A stretch of 64,000 bases of DNA from JAJKIV01 sp036274195 (GCA_036274195.1 DASUGD010000209.1:22793-86792); one strand, 5' to 3'; numbered from the stretch's first letter, positions 43,764-53,338 are shown. Numbers and translations are program-made. Notes: generated from the sequence alone by a model not told the origin.

Positions 43764-45941
43764 ATGAAGCGCAGGTCCTTCATTCAGATCAGCACCACGG
43801 CTGCCGGCGGGCTGCTCGTTGGCGTCATCGTCCCGCACGCCGCACGCGCGACAACCCGGGTACGCTCGGTAAACCGGTCTGCGTCGCCCGCGAAGATCGG
43901 TGCGTTCATCGAGATCGACACCAACGGCGTCGTCACGATCGCGGCGAAGAACCCCGAGATCGGCACCGGAACGAAAACGGCGCTCCCGATGATCGTGGCT
44001 GAGGAGCTCGACGTTCCGTGGCGGCAGGTCCGTGTCGTGCAGGCGCCACTCGATCCGCGATTCGGCGGGCAGTTCACCGGCGGCAGCACCGGCGTCAGCG
44101 AAAACTGGACACCGCTCCGCCGCGCCGGCGCAGCTGCCCGTTATGCGCTCGTGCACGCCGCCGCCGCGCGTTGGGCTGTGGACGCGTCCACCTGCCGCAC
44201 AAACCAGGGCACGGTCACGCATTCGCCAACCGGACGACGTCTCTCGTACGGCGAGCTCGCGGGGGAGGCCGGGTCCATTCCGGTGCCCGACCAGGTACCA
44301 CTCAAGCGGACGGAAGACTTCCACACGATCGGCACGCGGGTGCCTAACGTCGACGCGGCGCCGATTGCGCGAGGAGCCCAGCGGTACGGCATCGACGTCG
44401 TCCGACCCGGGATGGTCATCGCCGCCATCTCCCACGCGCCGTTCGGCGCGCGAATCGCGTCGGTGGACGAGACGCGCGCGCGGGCTGTTCCCGGGGTACG
44501 CGAGGTCGTCCGCATCGCCCCGCGAGACAATCCCATCGAGCTTCGCGAGGGCGTTGCCGTCATCGCCGACAACACCTGGGCCGCGTTCGAGGGGAGCCGC
44601 GCATTGAAGGTCACATGGACCGATCCGATCGGCGCCGCGAGCTCCGCCGCGCTCGAGACGGCGTTTCGCGCCGGACTGGAAACGCCAGGGCAGCGGATCC
44701 GCGATGATGGGGACGTGGACGCCGCCCTCCGGTCGGCGACGAAAACGCTCGATGTCGTCTACGAGATCCCATTCATCGCGCACGTCCCGATGGAACCGGT
44801 CAACTACACGGCCGACGTGCATGGTGATCGCGTGGAGCTGTGGGGCCCCACGCAGGACCCGGGAGACGCACAGGACCTCGCTGCCAAGGTCGTCGGCGTG
44901 CCGGCCGCGAACGTCACGGTTCACATGGAGCGGTGCGGCGGCGGATTTGGCCGGCGCCTCATGGTGGACTACGCCGCAGAAGCGGCGTACCTGTCGAAAG
45001 CAGTGGGAGCGCCGGTCAAGGTCGTGCGGACTCGCGAAGAGGATCTGCAGCACGACTACTTCCGCCCGTCGGGGATGCATCGCATTCGCGCCGGTCTGGA
45101 TGCCCGCGGGACGCCGGTCGCGTGGGCCCAGCACCTCGCGAACACGTCGCGTTATGCGTTCGCCGGCCGGTCGGATGCGGTAAAGTCGGAGCTATATCCC
45201 GACGATTTCCCGGCGCAGTGCCTCGCGAACGTGCGATTGGAGTACACGCCGGTGGCATCGGCGATTCCAACCGGAGCATGGCGAGCCACGCTGCACTCTG
45301 CGAATGCATTCGCCGTTCAGAGCGCGGTCGACGAGCTTGCCCGCCTCGCCGGGCGCGACCCGCTCGCCTTCCGCATCGCGATGCTTGGGCCACCTCGCCG
45401 GCTGCGTTACGCGGACCACGGTGGCCCGGTGTTCGACACCGGCCGGCTGGCGGGAGTACTCAGACTCGCGGCCGATCGAGCGGGTTGGGGAAAGCCGCTG
45501 CCCCCAGGCCGCGGTCGAGGGATTGCGGCGCACTTCACCTTCGGCAGCTACGTTGCCCACGTCGCCGAGGTATCGGTCGATGCGGCCGGGCGGCCGCGGG
45601 TGCACCGGATTGTGGCGGCCGTCGACTGCGGACGAGTCGTGAATCCAGGCGGAGCCGAGGCACAAGTGCAGGGAGGCGTGATGGACGGACTTGGCTCTGC
45701 GCTCTTTGGCCAGGTCACGGTGGACCAGGGTCGCGTCCAACAGTCGAACTTCAGCGACTATCGGCTGTTGCGGATGCGCGACACGCCGTCACTCGAGGTC
45801 CACTTCGTTCGAAGCACCGAGCCACCCTCGGGCCTGGGCGAGCCGCCGGTGTCACCGGTCGCCCCTGCGGTGGCGAATGCGATCTTCAGCCTCACGGGGA
45901 AGCGGATTCGGCGCCTTCCATTGATGTCGTCAGGCGGCTGA
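43764..45941 (+). CDS. Molybdopterin-dependent oxidoreductase large subunit, IorB-like (xanthine dehydrogenase family)
   Basis: 725 residues. Twin-arginine-like leader RRSFIQISTTAAGGLLVG, then aldehyde oxidase/xanthine dehydrogenase-type domains in the isoquinoline 1-oxidoreductase beta-subunit arrangement. Visible motifs: EIGTGTKTALPMIVAEELD (first IorB repeat), GGQFTGGSTGVSENW, ERCGGGFGRRLMVDYAAEA (molybdopterin loop), TGAWRATLHSANAF and near the C-terminus LGEPPVSPVAPAVANAI, where the usual catalytic Glu (GExxxP) is present as GEPPVSP. The 2Fe-2S small subunit that normally sits next to it is not found here. Periplasmic oxidation of an aldehyde or N-heterocycle is inferred. Confidence 0.88.
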   Translation: MKRRSFIQISTTAAGGLLVGVIVPHAARATTRVRSVNRSASPAKIGAFIEIDTNGVVTIAAKNPEIGTGTKTALPMIVAEELDVPWRQVRVVQAPLDPRFGGQFTGGSTGVSENWTPLRRAGAAARYALVHAAAARWAVDASTCRTNQGTVTHSPTGRRLSYGELAGEAGSIPVPDQVPLKRTEDFHTIGTRVPNVDAAPIARGAQRYGIDVVRPGMVIAAISHAPFGARIASVDETRARAVPGVREVVRIAPRDNPIELREGVAVIADNTWAAFEGSRALKVTWTDPIGAASSAALETAFRAGLETPGQRIRDDGDVDAALRSATKTLDVVYEIPFIAHVPMEPVNYTADVHGDRVELWGPTQDPGDAQDLAAKVVGVPAANVTVHMERCGGGFGRRLMVDYAAEAAYLSKAVGAPVKVVRTREEDLQHDYFRPSGMHRIRAGLDARGTPVAWAQHLANTSRYAFAGRSDAVKSELYPDDFPAQCLANVRLEYTPVASAIPTGAWRATLHSANAFAVQSAVDELARLAGRDPLAFRIAMLGPPRRLRYADHGGPVFDTGRLAGVLRLAADRAGWGKPLPPGRGRGIAAHFTFGSYVAHVAEVSVDAAGRPRVHRIVAAVDCGRVVNPGGAEAQVQGGVMDGLGSALFGQVTVDQGRVQQSNFSDYRLLRMRDTPSLEVHFVRSTEPPSGLGEPPVSPVAPAVANAIFSLTGKRIRRLPLMSSGG

Positions 45942-46022
45942 CCCACAGATTGCCCTCCTCGGCCGGGCCGGATTTCGAACAATCGGCCTTTTGGGCAGCG
46001 CGGTTGCGCAACCGGCACGTAT

Positions 46023-46048
46023 CCCGCATCACTGTGCGGGACCCTTTT
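46023..46048 (+). terminator. Intrinsic terminator between the molybdoprotein and kinase genes
   Basis: CCCGCA and TGCGGG form a stem around TCACTG, followed by ACCCTTTT. It lies 82 bp past the oxidoreductase stop and only 8 bp before the kinase ATG, so it could also act on kinase initiation. Confidence 0.7.
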
Positions 46049-46055
46049 CGCACCA

Positions 46056-48149
46056 ATGTCCGCCGCCGACGTCGACTTTCCTTCCGATCTTCGCTCGCTG
46101 GAGAGCGAGTACGAGCTCGTCCGAGAGCTCGGCCAGGGCGGCATGGCTGCGGTCTACCTCGCGCGCCATCGAGCGAGCGACCGATTGGTCGCCATCAAGG
46201 CCATCCGCGCTCGGTATCTCGACGATCCCGATGCGATCAGGCGCTTCGCTCGTGAGGCGCGGACGGTGGCTGTGCTCGACCATCCGAACATCGTACGAAC
46301 CGAGGCCATCCGTCAGATCGACGACCGCGCGGTCGCGATCATCATGGAGCACATTCCCGGCGGTACTGTCCGCGACCGGCTCCGGGAGTTCGGGTCGTTA
46401 GGTGCCGAGGACGCGGAGTGGATCCTGCGCGACGTGGCGAACGCGCTCGGGTACGCGCATCGCCAGGGCATCGTTCACCGCGACGTCAAGCCGGAGAACA
46501 TCTTCCTCGACGCGACGCGACGTCGAGCGCTGCTCTCCGACTTCGGGATCGCGCGCAGCATCGACACGGAATCCGGCATCACGCTGCTTGGCGCCGCCCT
46601 CGGCACCCCGCAGTACATGTCGCCCGAGCAGATCGACGGGGAGCACGTCGATGGCCGAAGCGACATCTATAGCCTGGGCGTGCTCGGGTGGGAACTGTTG
46701 ACCGGACGCCGGCCGTGGGCTGGAGAAAGCCTCTACGGCGTCATCTATAAGCAGAAGCACGAGGACCTCGCGCGCATAACGTCCCTCCGTCCTCGCGTGC
46801 CGGCGAACCTGTTGTTCGCGATCGAAGGCGCTTTGCTGAAGGACAGGGCCCGCCGGTGGCAGTCGATCGACGAATTCCTCGACCAACTCACGTACAACCC
46901 GCCACCGTTGCTCGCGCAGTCGTATCCGGCGGGTGCGGCCAAGGGCGAGTACGCGCCGACGGTGCAGTTCCGCGCGGCCACGCTGCGAGGAAACGAGCCG
47001 GCCGGGGCGGAGCAGGTGGTCGACGTGGACACGAAGCTGCGCGAGGAGGCCGCCACGCTGTTCGCGCCGGACCCCGCGCTGGCCGTGCCGGCGCGCGAAG
47101 CCGTGGAGCGAGGCGCGTCCATCACGTCGGGAACGGCACGCAATGCAATCGATGAGGCCACGTTCCCCGGGAGCGAATACACGTTTCCCGAATACGATCC
47201 TAACGCCGAACCGCCGTACGATCCCATCGTACGTCGCAGGCGGATCGCGCAGATCGTCGGCCTGACGGTTCCGCTCGGTGTGGCCGCCGCGTCGCTCTTC
47301 GCGATGCTGGGGGACAGCACGAGGCAGGCGACGACTCGCACGTCCATGCAGGTGAGCGCGAGCACGCGGACGATTGCGGCGGACTCGGCGCTGGCGCCGA
47401 GATCGATCACGACAGTCCTGACGTCGGCCCCACCGACTGGTCCTGACACCAGCCTCGTGCGAGTCCCGCCGGACCTCAGGGCGGGCGACATCATGACGGC
47501 TCGCAAGAGCGTGGATGGCGACCGTTCAACCGCGAAGCTGGCGCAGCCCGCCCGACGCGCGTCGGGAAACCACCGCGGTCGCGCCGGTGCTGCCAGGTCG
47601 GCCCGGGACCGCGACGCCCAGGGGCTCGAGGCTGAAAGCGTTCGGGTAGGTGCAGGTCGCTCGGCCAACGACTCGAATCGAGCAGGCGCGCAGCCAGCGG
47701 CTGGCACTGACGCGCGAGACTCGATCCTGCCGTTCGAGGACCCGTTCAGGCCTCCCGATCCGCCTCCCGTGATGCCGAGACCGTTAGGCAAGGGCGAGGT
47801 ACCCACGCCGCAGTGTCGCGTCGCGTCGGCGGCGGACCAGCACGCGTGTCTCGACGCGTACATCGCCATCGGCGACGCCCCCCTGACCAAGGCGTTAGGC
47901 GCGCTCGTCGAGGAGCTGCGGCGGGTCTCCAACACGCCGCTTGGCGTCCCCGATCCGCGGACGGTCGAGCGCGTCCGCGTCGAGCAGCAGGCGTGGATCG
48001 CTGTCCGGGAAAATGAGTGTCCGCGCACCGCTCCACCCGGTGCCGGCCCACTCTGGGCGCACGAGGCCGCCGCGTGCTTCAACAGGATGTCGAGCGCACG
48101 CACGGCCGAGCTCCGCGAGGCTGTCAAGCGCCTGCTGCGAAAGCGCTAG
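46056..48149 (+). CDS. Ser/Thr protein kinase with a transmembrane helix and LprI-like C-terminal domain
   Basis: 697 residues. The PknB-type kinase domain is complete (about 18-285): P-loop LGQGGMAAVYLARH, Lys in VAIKAIRARY, catalytic loop HRDVKPENIF, SDFGIARS and the APE-equivalent MSPEQIDG. A disordered stretch leads to a TM helix (about 396-417, VGLTVPLGVAAASLFAML), then a Ser/Thr/Arg-rich linker and an outer domain from about 582 with paired Cys (PQCRVASAADQHACL, QQAWIAVRENECP, AAACFNRM). That pattern matches the DUF1311/LprI lysozyme-inhibitor family. Outside sensing of the cell wall or lysozyme-like enzymes is inferred. It ends overlapping the convergent amidase by 4 bp. Confidence 0.88.
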   Translation: MSAADVDFPSDLRSLESEYELVRELGQGGMAAVYLARHRASDRLVAIKAIRARYLDDPDAIRRFAREARTVAVLDHPNIVRTEAIRQIDDRAVAIIMEHIPGGTVRDRLREFGSLGAEDAEWILRDVANALGYAHRQGIVHRDVKPENIFLDATRRRALLSDFGIARSIDTESGITLLGAALGTPQYMSPEQIDGEHVDGRSDIYSLGVLGWELLTGRRPWAGESLYGVIYKQKHEDLARITSLRPRVPANLLFAIEGALLKDRARRWQSIDEFLDQLTYNPPPLLAQSYPAGAAKGEYAPTVQFRAATLRGNEPAGAEQVVDVDTKLREEAATLFAPDPALAVPAREAVERGASITSGTARNAIDEATFPGSEYTFPEYDPNAEPPYDPIVRRRRIAQIVGLTVPLGVAAASLFAMLGDSTRQATTRTSMQVSASTRTIAADSALAPRSITTVLTSAPPTGPDTSLVRVPPDLRAGDIMTARKSVDGDRSTAKLAQPARRASGNHRGRAGAARSARDRDAQGLEAESVRVGAGRSANDSNRAGAQPAAGTDARDSILPFEDPFRPPDPPPVMPRPLGKGEVPTPQCRVASAADQHACLDAYIAIGDAPLTKALGALVEELRRVSNTPLGVPDPRTVERVRVEQQAWIAVRENECPRTAPPGAGPLWAHEAAACFNRMSSARTAELREAVKRLLRKR

Positions 48150-49804
48150 AGTTTGACAGTCGGCTCGAAGCGTGGCGGCCGGCGGACCTTGGTCGCCTGC
48201 TCGAACGCATACGCCAAACCGATGAGCGTCCCGTCGCTCCACTGAGCGCCGATGAACGAGATACCGACCGGAAGCCCGTGGACGTACCCCGCCGGCACGG
48301 TGACGCTCGGATAACCGGAAACGGCCGCTGGTGTGGAGCTGGCGCCGGTGAAGTGGTCACCGTTGATCAAATCGGTCGTCCAGGCGGGCCCACCGGTCGG
48401 TGCCACGACCGCGACCACGCGATGCTTCGCGAGTGTCGCGTCGATCCCCTCGGTACGCGACAGGCGAACACACTTCTCGCGTGCAGCCTTGTACGCGGGG
48501 CTCGTCAACGGCCCTTTGGCCTGTGCCCTCAGGAACTGCTCCTGGCCGAAGAAGGGCATCTCGCGGTCGGCGTTCTGATCGTTGAACGCGATCAGATCGG
48601 CGAGCGTCTTGTGCGGCGCCGACGGGCCTAACGTGGCGAGATAGGCGTTCAGGTCGGCCTTGAACTCGAAGTTCAGCACCTCGCCTTCGGCGTCGTCGAA
48701 CTTGCCGGACGTCGTGATGTTCGCCGGGTCGACGATGATCGCGCCGGCCGACTTCATGGCGGCGATCGCTTCATCCATGATGCGGTCCACCGCAGTGCTG
48801 AACCCGAAGAAGTTTCGCGCGACGCCAATGCGCACACCCTTGAGCGCGCCGGGATTCAGCGCGTTCGTGTACGACGTGACGACCTTGCCTCGGCTGGCGG
48901 CAGTCGCCGGATCGCGTGGGTCCACGCCGCTCAGCACTGCCAGCAGCTCGGCGGCGTCTGCGACCGTGCGGGCCATTGGGCCGGCGGTATCCTGGCTATG
49001 CGAGATGGGAATGATGCCGGAACGGCTCACGAGGCCTACCGTCGGCTTGATCCCCACGAGCCCGTTCGCCGATGACGGACACACGATCGACCCGTCGGTC
49101 TCCGTGCCGACTCCGACAGCCGCGAGATTGGCCGAAATCGAGGCACCGGTCCCGGAGCTCGACCCGCACGGATTCCGGTCGAGCGCGTAGGGGTTCTTCG
49201 TTTGGCCGCCGCGACCGCTCCAGCCGCTCGTCGAGCGCGTGGATCGGAAGTTCGCCCACTCGCTCAGGTTCGTCTTCCCGAGGATGACGGCGCCGGCTTC
49301 CCTGAGCCGTGCCGCGATGAACGCATCGCGCGGCGCGATCGACTCGGCGAGCGCGAGCGAGCCGGCGCTCGTCCGCATCCGATCGGCGGTGTCGATGTTG
49401 TCTTTGATGAGCACCGGAATGCCATGGAGCGGTCCGCGCACTCGCCCTGCCTTTCGCTCGGCATCGCGCTCCTCCGCGATCTGGATCGCGTCGGGATTCC
49501 GTTCGATGACTGCGTTGATCGCCGGCCCGCTCTTGTCGATCGCATCCATCCGCGTGAGGTAACGCTCGGCGATCGATAGGGCGGTGTCGCGACCCGACCG
49601 CATGCCTTCCTGGAGCGCGGCAATCGTCGTCTCCTCGAGGTCGAACGCGCTCTGCTGCCAAAGGTGTGGTTTCGATGTCGCCGGCACACGGCTCGGCCGG
49701 CTTTCGGCGAGCGAGACGTCTACCGTCGTTGCGAGTGCTGCGAGCGCGCCGGCGCGAAGGAAGTCACGGCGCTCGATCGGAGCGTGGCCTGGTCGTTTGG
49801 ACAT
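48146..49804 (-). CDS. TAT-exported amidase signature enzyme
   Basis: Amidase signature family hydrolase, about 552 residues. The twin-arginine signal is ERRDFLRAGALAALA. Catalytic Lys is in PVLIKDNIDTADRMRTSAG near residue 140, the Ser-cisSer pair in NPCGSSSGTGASI near 215, and the nucleophile region in VGVGTETDGSIVCPSS near 237. ATG 49804 gives a compact signal; an ATG at 49840 is possible. It is 10 bp after the NUDIX gene, so they form an operon. Likely releases ammonia from an amide outside the cytoplasm; substrate unknown. Confidence 0.9.
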   Translation of the reverse strand: MSKRPGHAPIERRDFLRAGALAALATTVDVSLAESRPSRVPATSKPHLWQQSAFDLEETTIAALQEGMRSGRDTALSIAERYLTRMDAIDKSGPAINAVIERNPDAIQIAEERDAERKAGRVRGPLHGIPVLIKDNIDTADRMRTSAGSLALAESIAPRDAFIAARLREAGAVILGKTNLSEWANFRSTRSTSGWSGRGGQTKNPYALDRNPCGSSSGTGASISANLAAVGVGTETDGSIVCPSSANGLVGIKPTVGLVSRSGIIPISHSQDTAGPMARTVADAAELLAVLSGVDPRDPATAASRGKVVTSYTNALNPGALKGVRIGVARNFFGFSTAVDRIMDEAIAAMKSAGAIIVDPANITTSGKFDDAEGEVLNFEFKADLNAYLATLGPSAPHKTLADLIAFNDQNADREMPFFGQEQFLRAQAKGPLTSPAYKAAREKCVRLSRTEGIDATLAKHRVVAVVAPTGGPAWTTDLINGDHFTGASSTPAAVSGYPSVTVPAGYVHGLPVGISFIGAQWSDGTLIGLAYAFEQATKVRRPPRFEPTVKL

Positions 49805-49814
49805 GGACGCAGAG

Positions 49815-50306
49815 CTACGAGCTCGACCCTCCTGACACAAGAGCGGCCTCGAGTCGGTCCACCAGCTCGGCCTGCGCGGGGTTCATCCTGGCCTTCGCGG
49901 CGGCGGGGTCGAACCACGCGCACCGATCTATCTCGGGAAACTCGATCGTTCGGCCGGAGCCGCGCGGCCACTCGGTCCGCATGGTGTTGCTCACGATGGC
50001 TGACGGATCCGCATCGCCTTCCCACGCCCAGGCGTGGATCGTCTTGCCCGCCTTCTGGCGAATGCTGCCAAGCGGGATGAACGGGCCGACGGGATGAATG
50101 CTCGTTTCTTCGAGAAACTCGCGTTGCGCAGCATCAAGCAGATCCTCACCCGATTCGACGATGCCTTTCGGGATCGTCCAGGCACCAGCGTCGCGGTCCT
50201 TCCAATAGGGCCCGCCTGGGTGCGCGATGAAGACCTCGAGTCTCCCGCGGGAACGTCTGAAGAGCAACAGCCCTGCGCTCACGTTTTGTCGGGTCGATCG
50301 CGCCAT
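49815..50306 (-). CDS. NUDIX hydrolase
   Basis: 163 residues, a small phosphohydrolase for nucleoside-diphosphate-linked compounds. The NUDIX box is present as GIVESGEDLLDAAQREFLEE followed by TSI; the usual final Gly is Ser. The sequence around it (WTIPKG before, AWAWEGD after) fits the diadenosine-polyphosphate/dNTP-type NUDIX group that also carries the SGGL-like N-terminal strand (VSAGLLLFRR). First gene of a likely two-gene operon with the amidase. Substrate unknown. Confidence 0.85.
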   Translation of the reverse strand: MARSTRQNVSAGLLLFRRSRGRLEVFIAHPGGPYWKDRDAGAWTIPKGIVESGEDLLDAAQREFLEETSIHPVGPFIPLGSIRQKAGKTIHAWAWEGDADPSAIVSNTMRTEWPRGSGRTIEFPEIDRCAWFDPAAAKARMNPAQAELVDRLEAALVSGGSSS

Positions 50307-50402
50307 TGCGAGGGTTGGTGTCCGGGGTGACCGTGCTCTTGCGACGCCTCGAGTCGCGCGGGAAGATAGCCGTCGACCGTTACTCGCGGGTTACTTCCTG
50401 CC

Positions 50403-51890
50403 ATGTCGAACCGATACTTAATCATCGGCGCGCTCGGATTCACGTTCGCAGCGGCACGATCCACGTTCGCGGCCGCCCAGGAGCCGATCGATCGCGCGAT
50501 GATTGGAAAGCTCCAAGAGGAATCGCGTGCGCGCTCCCAGGTACTCGAGACCTACCGCACGCTCACCGATGAGATCGGGCCTCGCTTGACCGGCTCGCCC
50601 GCGTTCAAGCGGGCCGTCGATTGGACGCGGGACAGGCTCGCGCGGTGGGGGATGAGCAACGTCACGGTGGAACCGTGGCCGTTTGGTCGCGGGTGGACGC
50701 TCGAGAAGCTGACGCTGGAGATGACTCAACCGCGGTACTTCCCGCTCGAAGGCTACCCGGAGGCATGGACGCCCTCCACGCGCGGGCTCCTGACCACTAC
50801 GGCGATCTACCTTGGCGACAAGACCGCGGATCAGATCCGGGCGCTGGGCTCGAGGCTCGAGGGTGCGATCGTGCTGCCACAGCCTCCGCAGGAGGGTGAC
50901 CGTCTCATCACCGCGGACCGGCTACAACCGGGTGATACGGAGGAGCGCGTGCGGATAGGCGCGCCGCCGATGCTGCGGACGGAAGGCCTAACGCCGCTCC
51001 GAGACATGATGCCGATCCTTCAGCAGCTTGGCGTCGGTCTGGTGCTTCGCCCAAATCAGGGCCAGCACGGCACGCTGTTCGTGCTGGGCAACCGCAACAC
51101 GAAGGATGACGCCGTCCCGAGCGTCATTCTCGCCGCCGAGCACTACAACATGATCGTGCGGCTCGTCCAGCACGGCACGCCGGTCCGCCTCAACGCCGAG
51201 GTGCGGGTCAAATACCAGGCGGCGGACACGAGCGCGTACAACGTGATTGCGGAGATTCCCGGCACCGACCCCGTGCTCAGGAACGAGGTCGTCCTCATCG
51301 GCGCGCACCTGGACTCGTGGCACTCGGCGACGGGCGCGACGGACAATGCGGACGCGGTGGCGGCGACGATGGAGGCCATGCGGATGTTGAAGGCGGTGGG
51401 CGCCAGGCCACGACGCACGATCCGTCTTGGCCTGTGGGGTGGCGAGGAGGAAGGCCTGCTCGGGTCGAAGGCCTACGTCGACAAGCACCTCCGGGGCGAG
51501 GCGAACGCAGCCGCCCGCGACGCGCTCGCGGTGTATCTCAACGACGACCCGGGGACGGGGCCGACGTACGGCTTCTACACGGAGGAGAACGCCGGCGCGA
51601 AGGCGATCTTCGACGACTGGCTGCGGGCGTTAGGCGATCTGGGCGTGAAGCGGAATCCGGTGGACAGGATCGGTGCAACGGATCACCTGAGCTTTACGGC
51701 GGTCGGGATCCCGGGATTCACGACGCTCAAGGACTATCGGGACTACGATGTGCGCACGCACCACACGAATGCGGACTTCTACGAGCGCGTGAGCGAGAAG
51801 GACCTCCAGCAGTCGGCGATCGTGATGGCGGTGTTCGCGTGGCAGGCGGCGATTCGGGACGGCAAGATTCCGAGAGTGACGGCTCAATAG
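50403..51890 (+). CDS. Secreted M28-family zinc metallopeptidase
   Basis: 495 residues, signal peptide ending FAAAQ. The M28 catalytic half is at about 290-480: His and Asp of LIGAHLDSWHSATGATDNAD, the general base Glu in GLWGGEEEGLLGSKAY near 350, Asp in YLNDDPG and His in VRTHHTNADFYERV. The N-terminal part has a PA-like insert (about 115-230). Similar enzymes are aminopeptidases or carboxypeptidase Q-like. Alone on the plus strand, divergent from the NUDIX gene. The stop is followed directly by a GGGATGA heptamer repeat. Confidence 0.9.
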   Translation: MSNRYLIIGALGFTFAAARSTFAAAQEPIDRAMIGKLQEESRARSQVLETYRTLTDEIGPRLTGSPAFKRAVDWTRDRLARWGMSNVTVEPWPFGRGWTLEKLTLEMTQPRYFPLEGYPEAWTPSTRGLLTTTAIYLGDKTADQIRALGSRLEGAIVLPQPPQEGDRLITADRLQPGDTEERVRIGAPPMLRTEGLTPLRDMMPILQQLGVGLVLRPNQGQHGTLFVLGNRNTKDDAVPSVILAAEHYNMIVRLVQHGTPVRLNAEVRVKYQAADTSAYNVIAEIPGTDPVLRNEVVLIGAHLDSWHSATGATDNADAVAATMEAMRMLKAVGARPRRTIRLGLWGGEEEGLLGSKAYVDKHLRGEANAAARDALAVYLNDDPGTGPTYGFYTEENAGAKAIFDDWLRALGDLGVKRNPVDRIGATDHLSFTAVGIPGFTTLKDYRDYDVRTHHTNADFYERVSEKDLQQSAIVMAVFAWQAAIRDGKIPRVTAQ

Positions 51891-51957
51891 AGGGATGGGG
51901 GATGAGGGATGAGGCCGCTGTTAACCTCATCCCCCATCCCCCATCCCTCATCCCTCA
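51889..51957. repeat. GGGATGA heptamer inverted repeat
   Basis: AGGGATG, GGGGATG, AGGGATG units (51890-51914) oppose CTCATCC/CCCATCC units (51925-51957) around a 10-base loop. It fills the gap between convergent genes and overlaps the last codons of the phosphoesterase frame. Confidence 0.8.
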
Positions 51958-52909
51958 AATCCGTGGCACCTGTCCCTACCGCGATCGCGTACGTGCCCGT
52001 TCACCGACACGAACTGCCACGCGTAGTGCCCGGGGTAGAGCTGCAACTGGAGCACACCGTAGTTGTCGTTGTAGCGTCGCTCGCTGAATCGGGCCGTGTG
52101 GCCGAAGTTGTCGAGCATGGCGCCTCCCGTGCCGACCACGAACTCACGGATGCCTCGCTTTTTGTCCAAGGCGGCGTTGCCGTCGACCGGGGCGAAGCGC
52201 TCGTAGGCGTGATGGTGACCGGTCACCGCGACCTCCACTCCCGCCGAGTACAGCACCTTCCACACGGCGGCCATCGCGGGAGTTGCGTCCGAGCTCGAGC
52301 TCAGGAATGCATGGTGCCAGTAGGCGACCGTGCATAACGTGGGATGGGCCGCGAGGTCCGCTCTGAGCCACCCGACCTGCGCGGACGTGTCACTCACGTC
52401 GATGTTGCTGTTCAGCGCCACCACGTGCCACGACCCGAGATCGTAGCTGTAGTACCCGTTCGTCGAATCGCCGGCGGCGGCGCCGAAGTAGGTGAAGTAC
52501 CCAGTCGCGTGGCCGTCGTGGTATTCGTGATTGCCCGGCGTCGGGCGAGTGCGCTGCTTGTGGCGCCCCCACGTGGGTCCGTAGCACTTCTGGAAGTCGT
52601 CCGACGAGCCGTTGGGATAGGCGTTGTCGCCGGCCGTGAAGACGGTGCCGGGATCTGGTCGAGCAGAGTTGCCGTGGCTCGATCGCCGATCAGCCCGCAG
52701 AAGCCGATGTCACCGGCGCCGACGAGCGATTGGCCGCCCGCGCGTTCGGTGGTATCCGGCCGAAGCCGAGCTCGCCAACCAAAGATGTAGCGGACCGGCT
52801 TGCACGCGCCGGCGGACAGAGCGCTGACAGCAACGAGGAGTGCTCCAAGCTGACGGAGAACGGACTGCACGTGACTGATCCTGCGGAATCGTGTACTTCT
52901 CGAAGGCAA
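51948..52909 (-). pseudogene. Metallophosphoesterase lipoprotein with a frameshift
   Basis: Calcineurin-like phosphoesterase of the purple acid phosphatase type split into two frames. The upstream frame has a lipoprotein signal (LSAGAC) and GAGDIGFCG, and runs to LLDQIP. The other frame then continues with TAGDNAYPNG, PGNHEYHDGHATGYF, YWHHAFLSSS and VTGHHHAYERF, which are the remaining metal-binding motifs in order. A single base missing in the G run at 52650-52652 explains the switch. It is either a recent pseudogene or a sequence error. Without the shift all five metal-site motifs would be present. The 3' end lies in a heptamer repeat. Confidence 0.75.
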
Positions 52910-53338
52910 TACCGGGTCCCTGACGCACGCGACGACCTGAATCCTGGCTCCTTTGGCTCATCACGCCGCGGGGCACGTCGAGATCATCGTGGCGCGGGGC
53001 TAATTGAGATCATCGCGGCGCATTTCACGCGGCGCGAAGCGCCGCCCGTGCGCGCCTAACAAGCCGGCCTGGCGCACGCCCGGCGGGCGCTGCGCGCCCG
53101 TGCTGCTGGCTCCTGACGGTCAGCTGGAGTGTGGCCGGAGGCGGGGCGTCGGGTGAGGAGGCGTCGCGCGGCGTCGCAGCGATCGCCGGACCTGGCGGAG
53201 CCGTACGCCCGGCCGCCACCATGGTCCGGCGGCGCCGACTGCGAGCGCGTTCCGCCGACGAACCCGACGCCCCGCCGACCAGACCGCGATGCCGACCGTA
53301 AAGCCGTCAGCAGCAAGCAGCCAGCAGCCAGCAGCCCG
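52910..53338. repeat. Type C intergenic repeat, copy 2
   Basis: No gene is seen in this 429-bp gap. It repeats the blocks of 30989-31328 in order: TCATCACGCCGCGGGGCACG (52958-52977), the GGCGCGAAGCGCC palindrome with GCCTAACAAGCCGG (53026-53067), the GGGCGC/GCGCCC hairpin with CTGGCTCC (53072-53112), and about 70 near-identical bases at 53244-53314. About 120 bases between the last two blocks are absent from copy 1. The right end is AGCAGCC heptamers (53309-53338). Confidence 0.8.
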
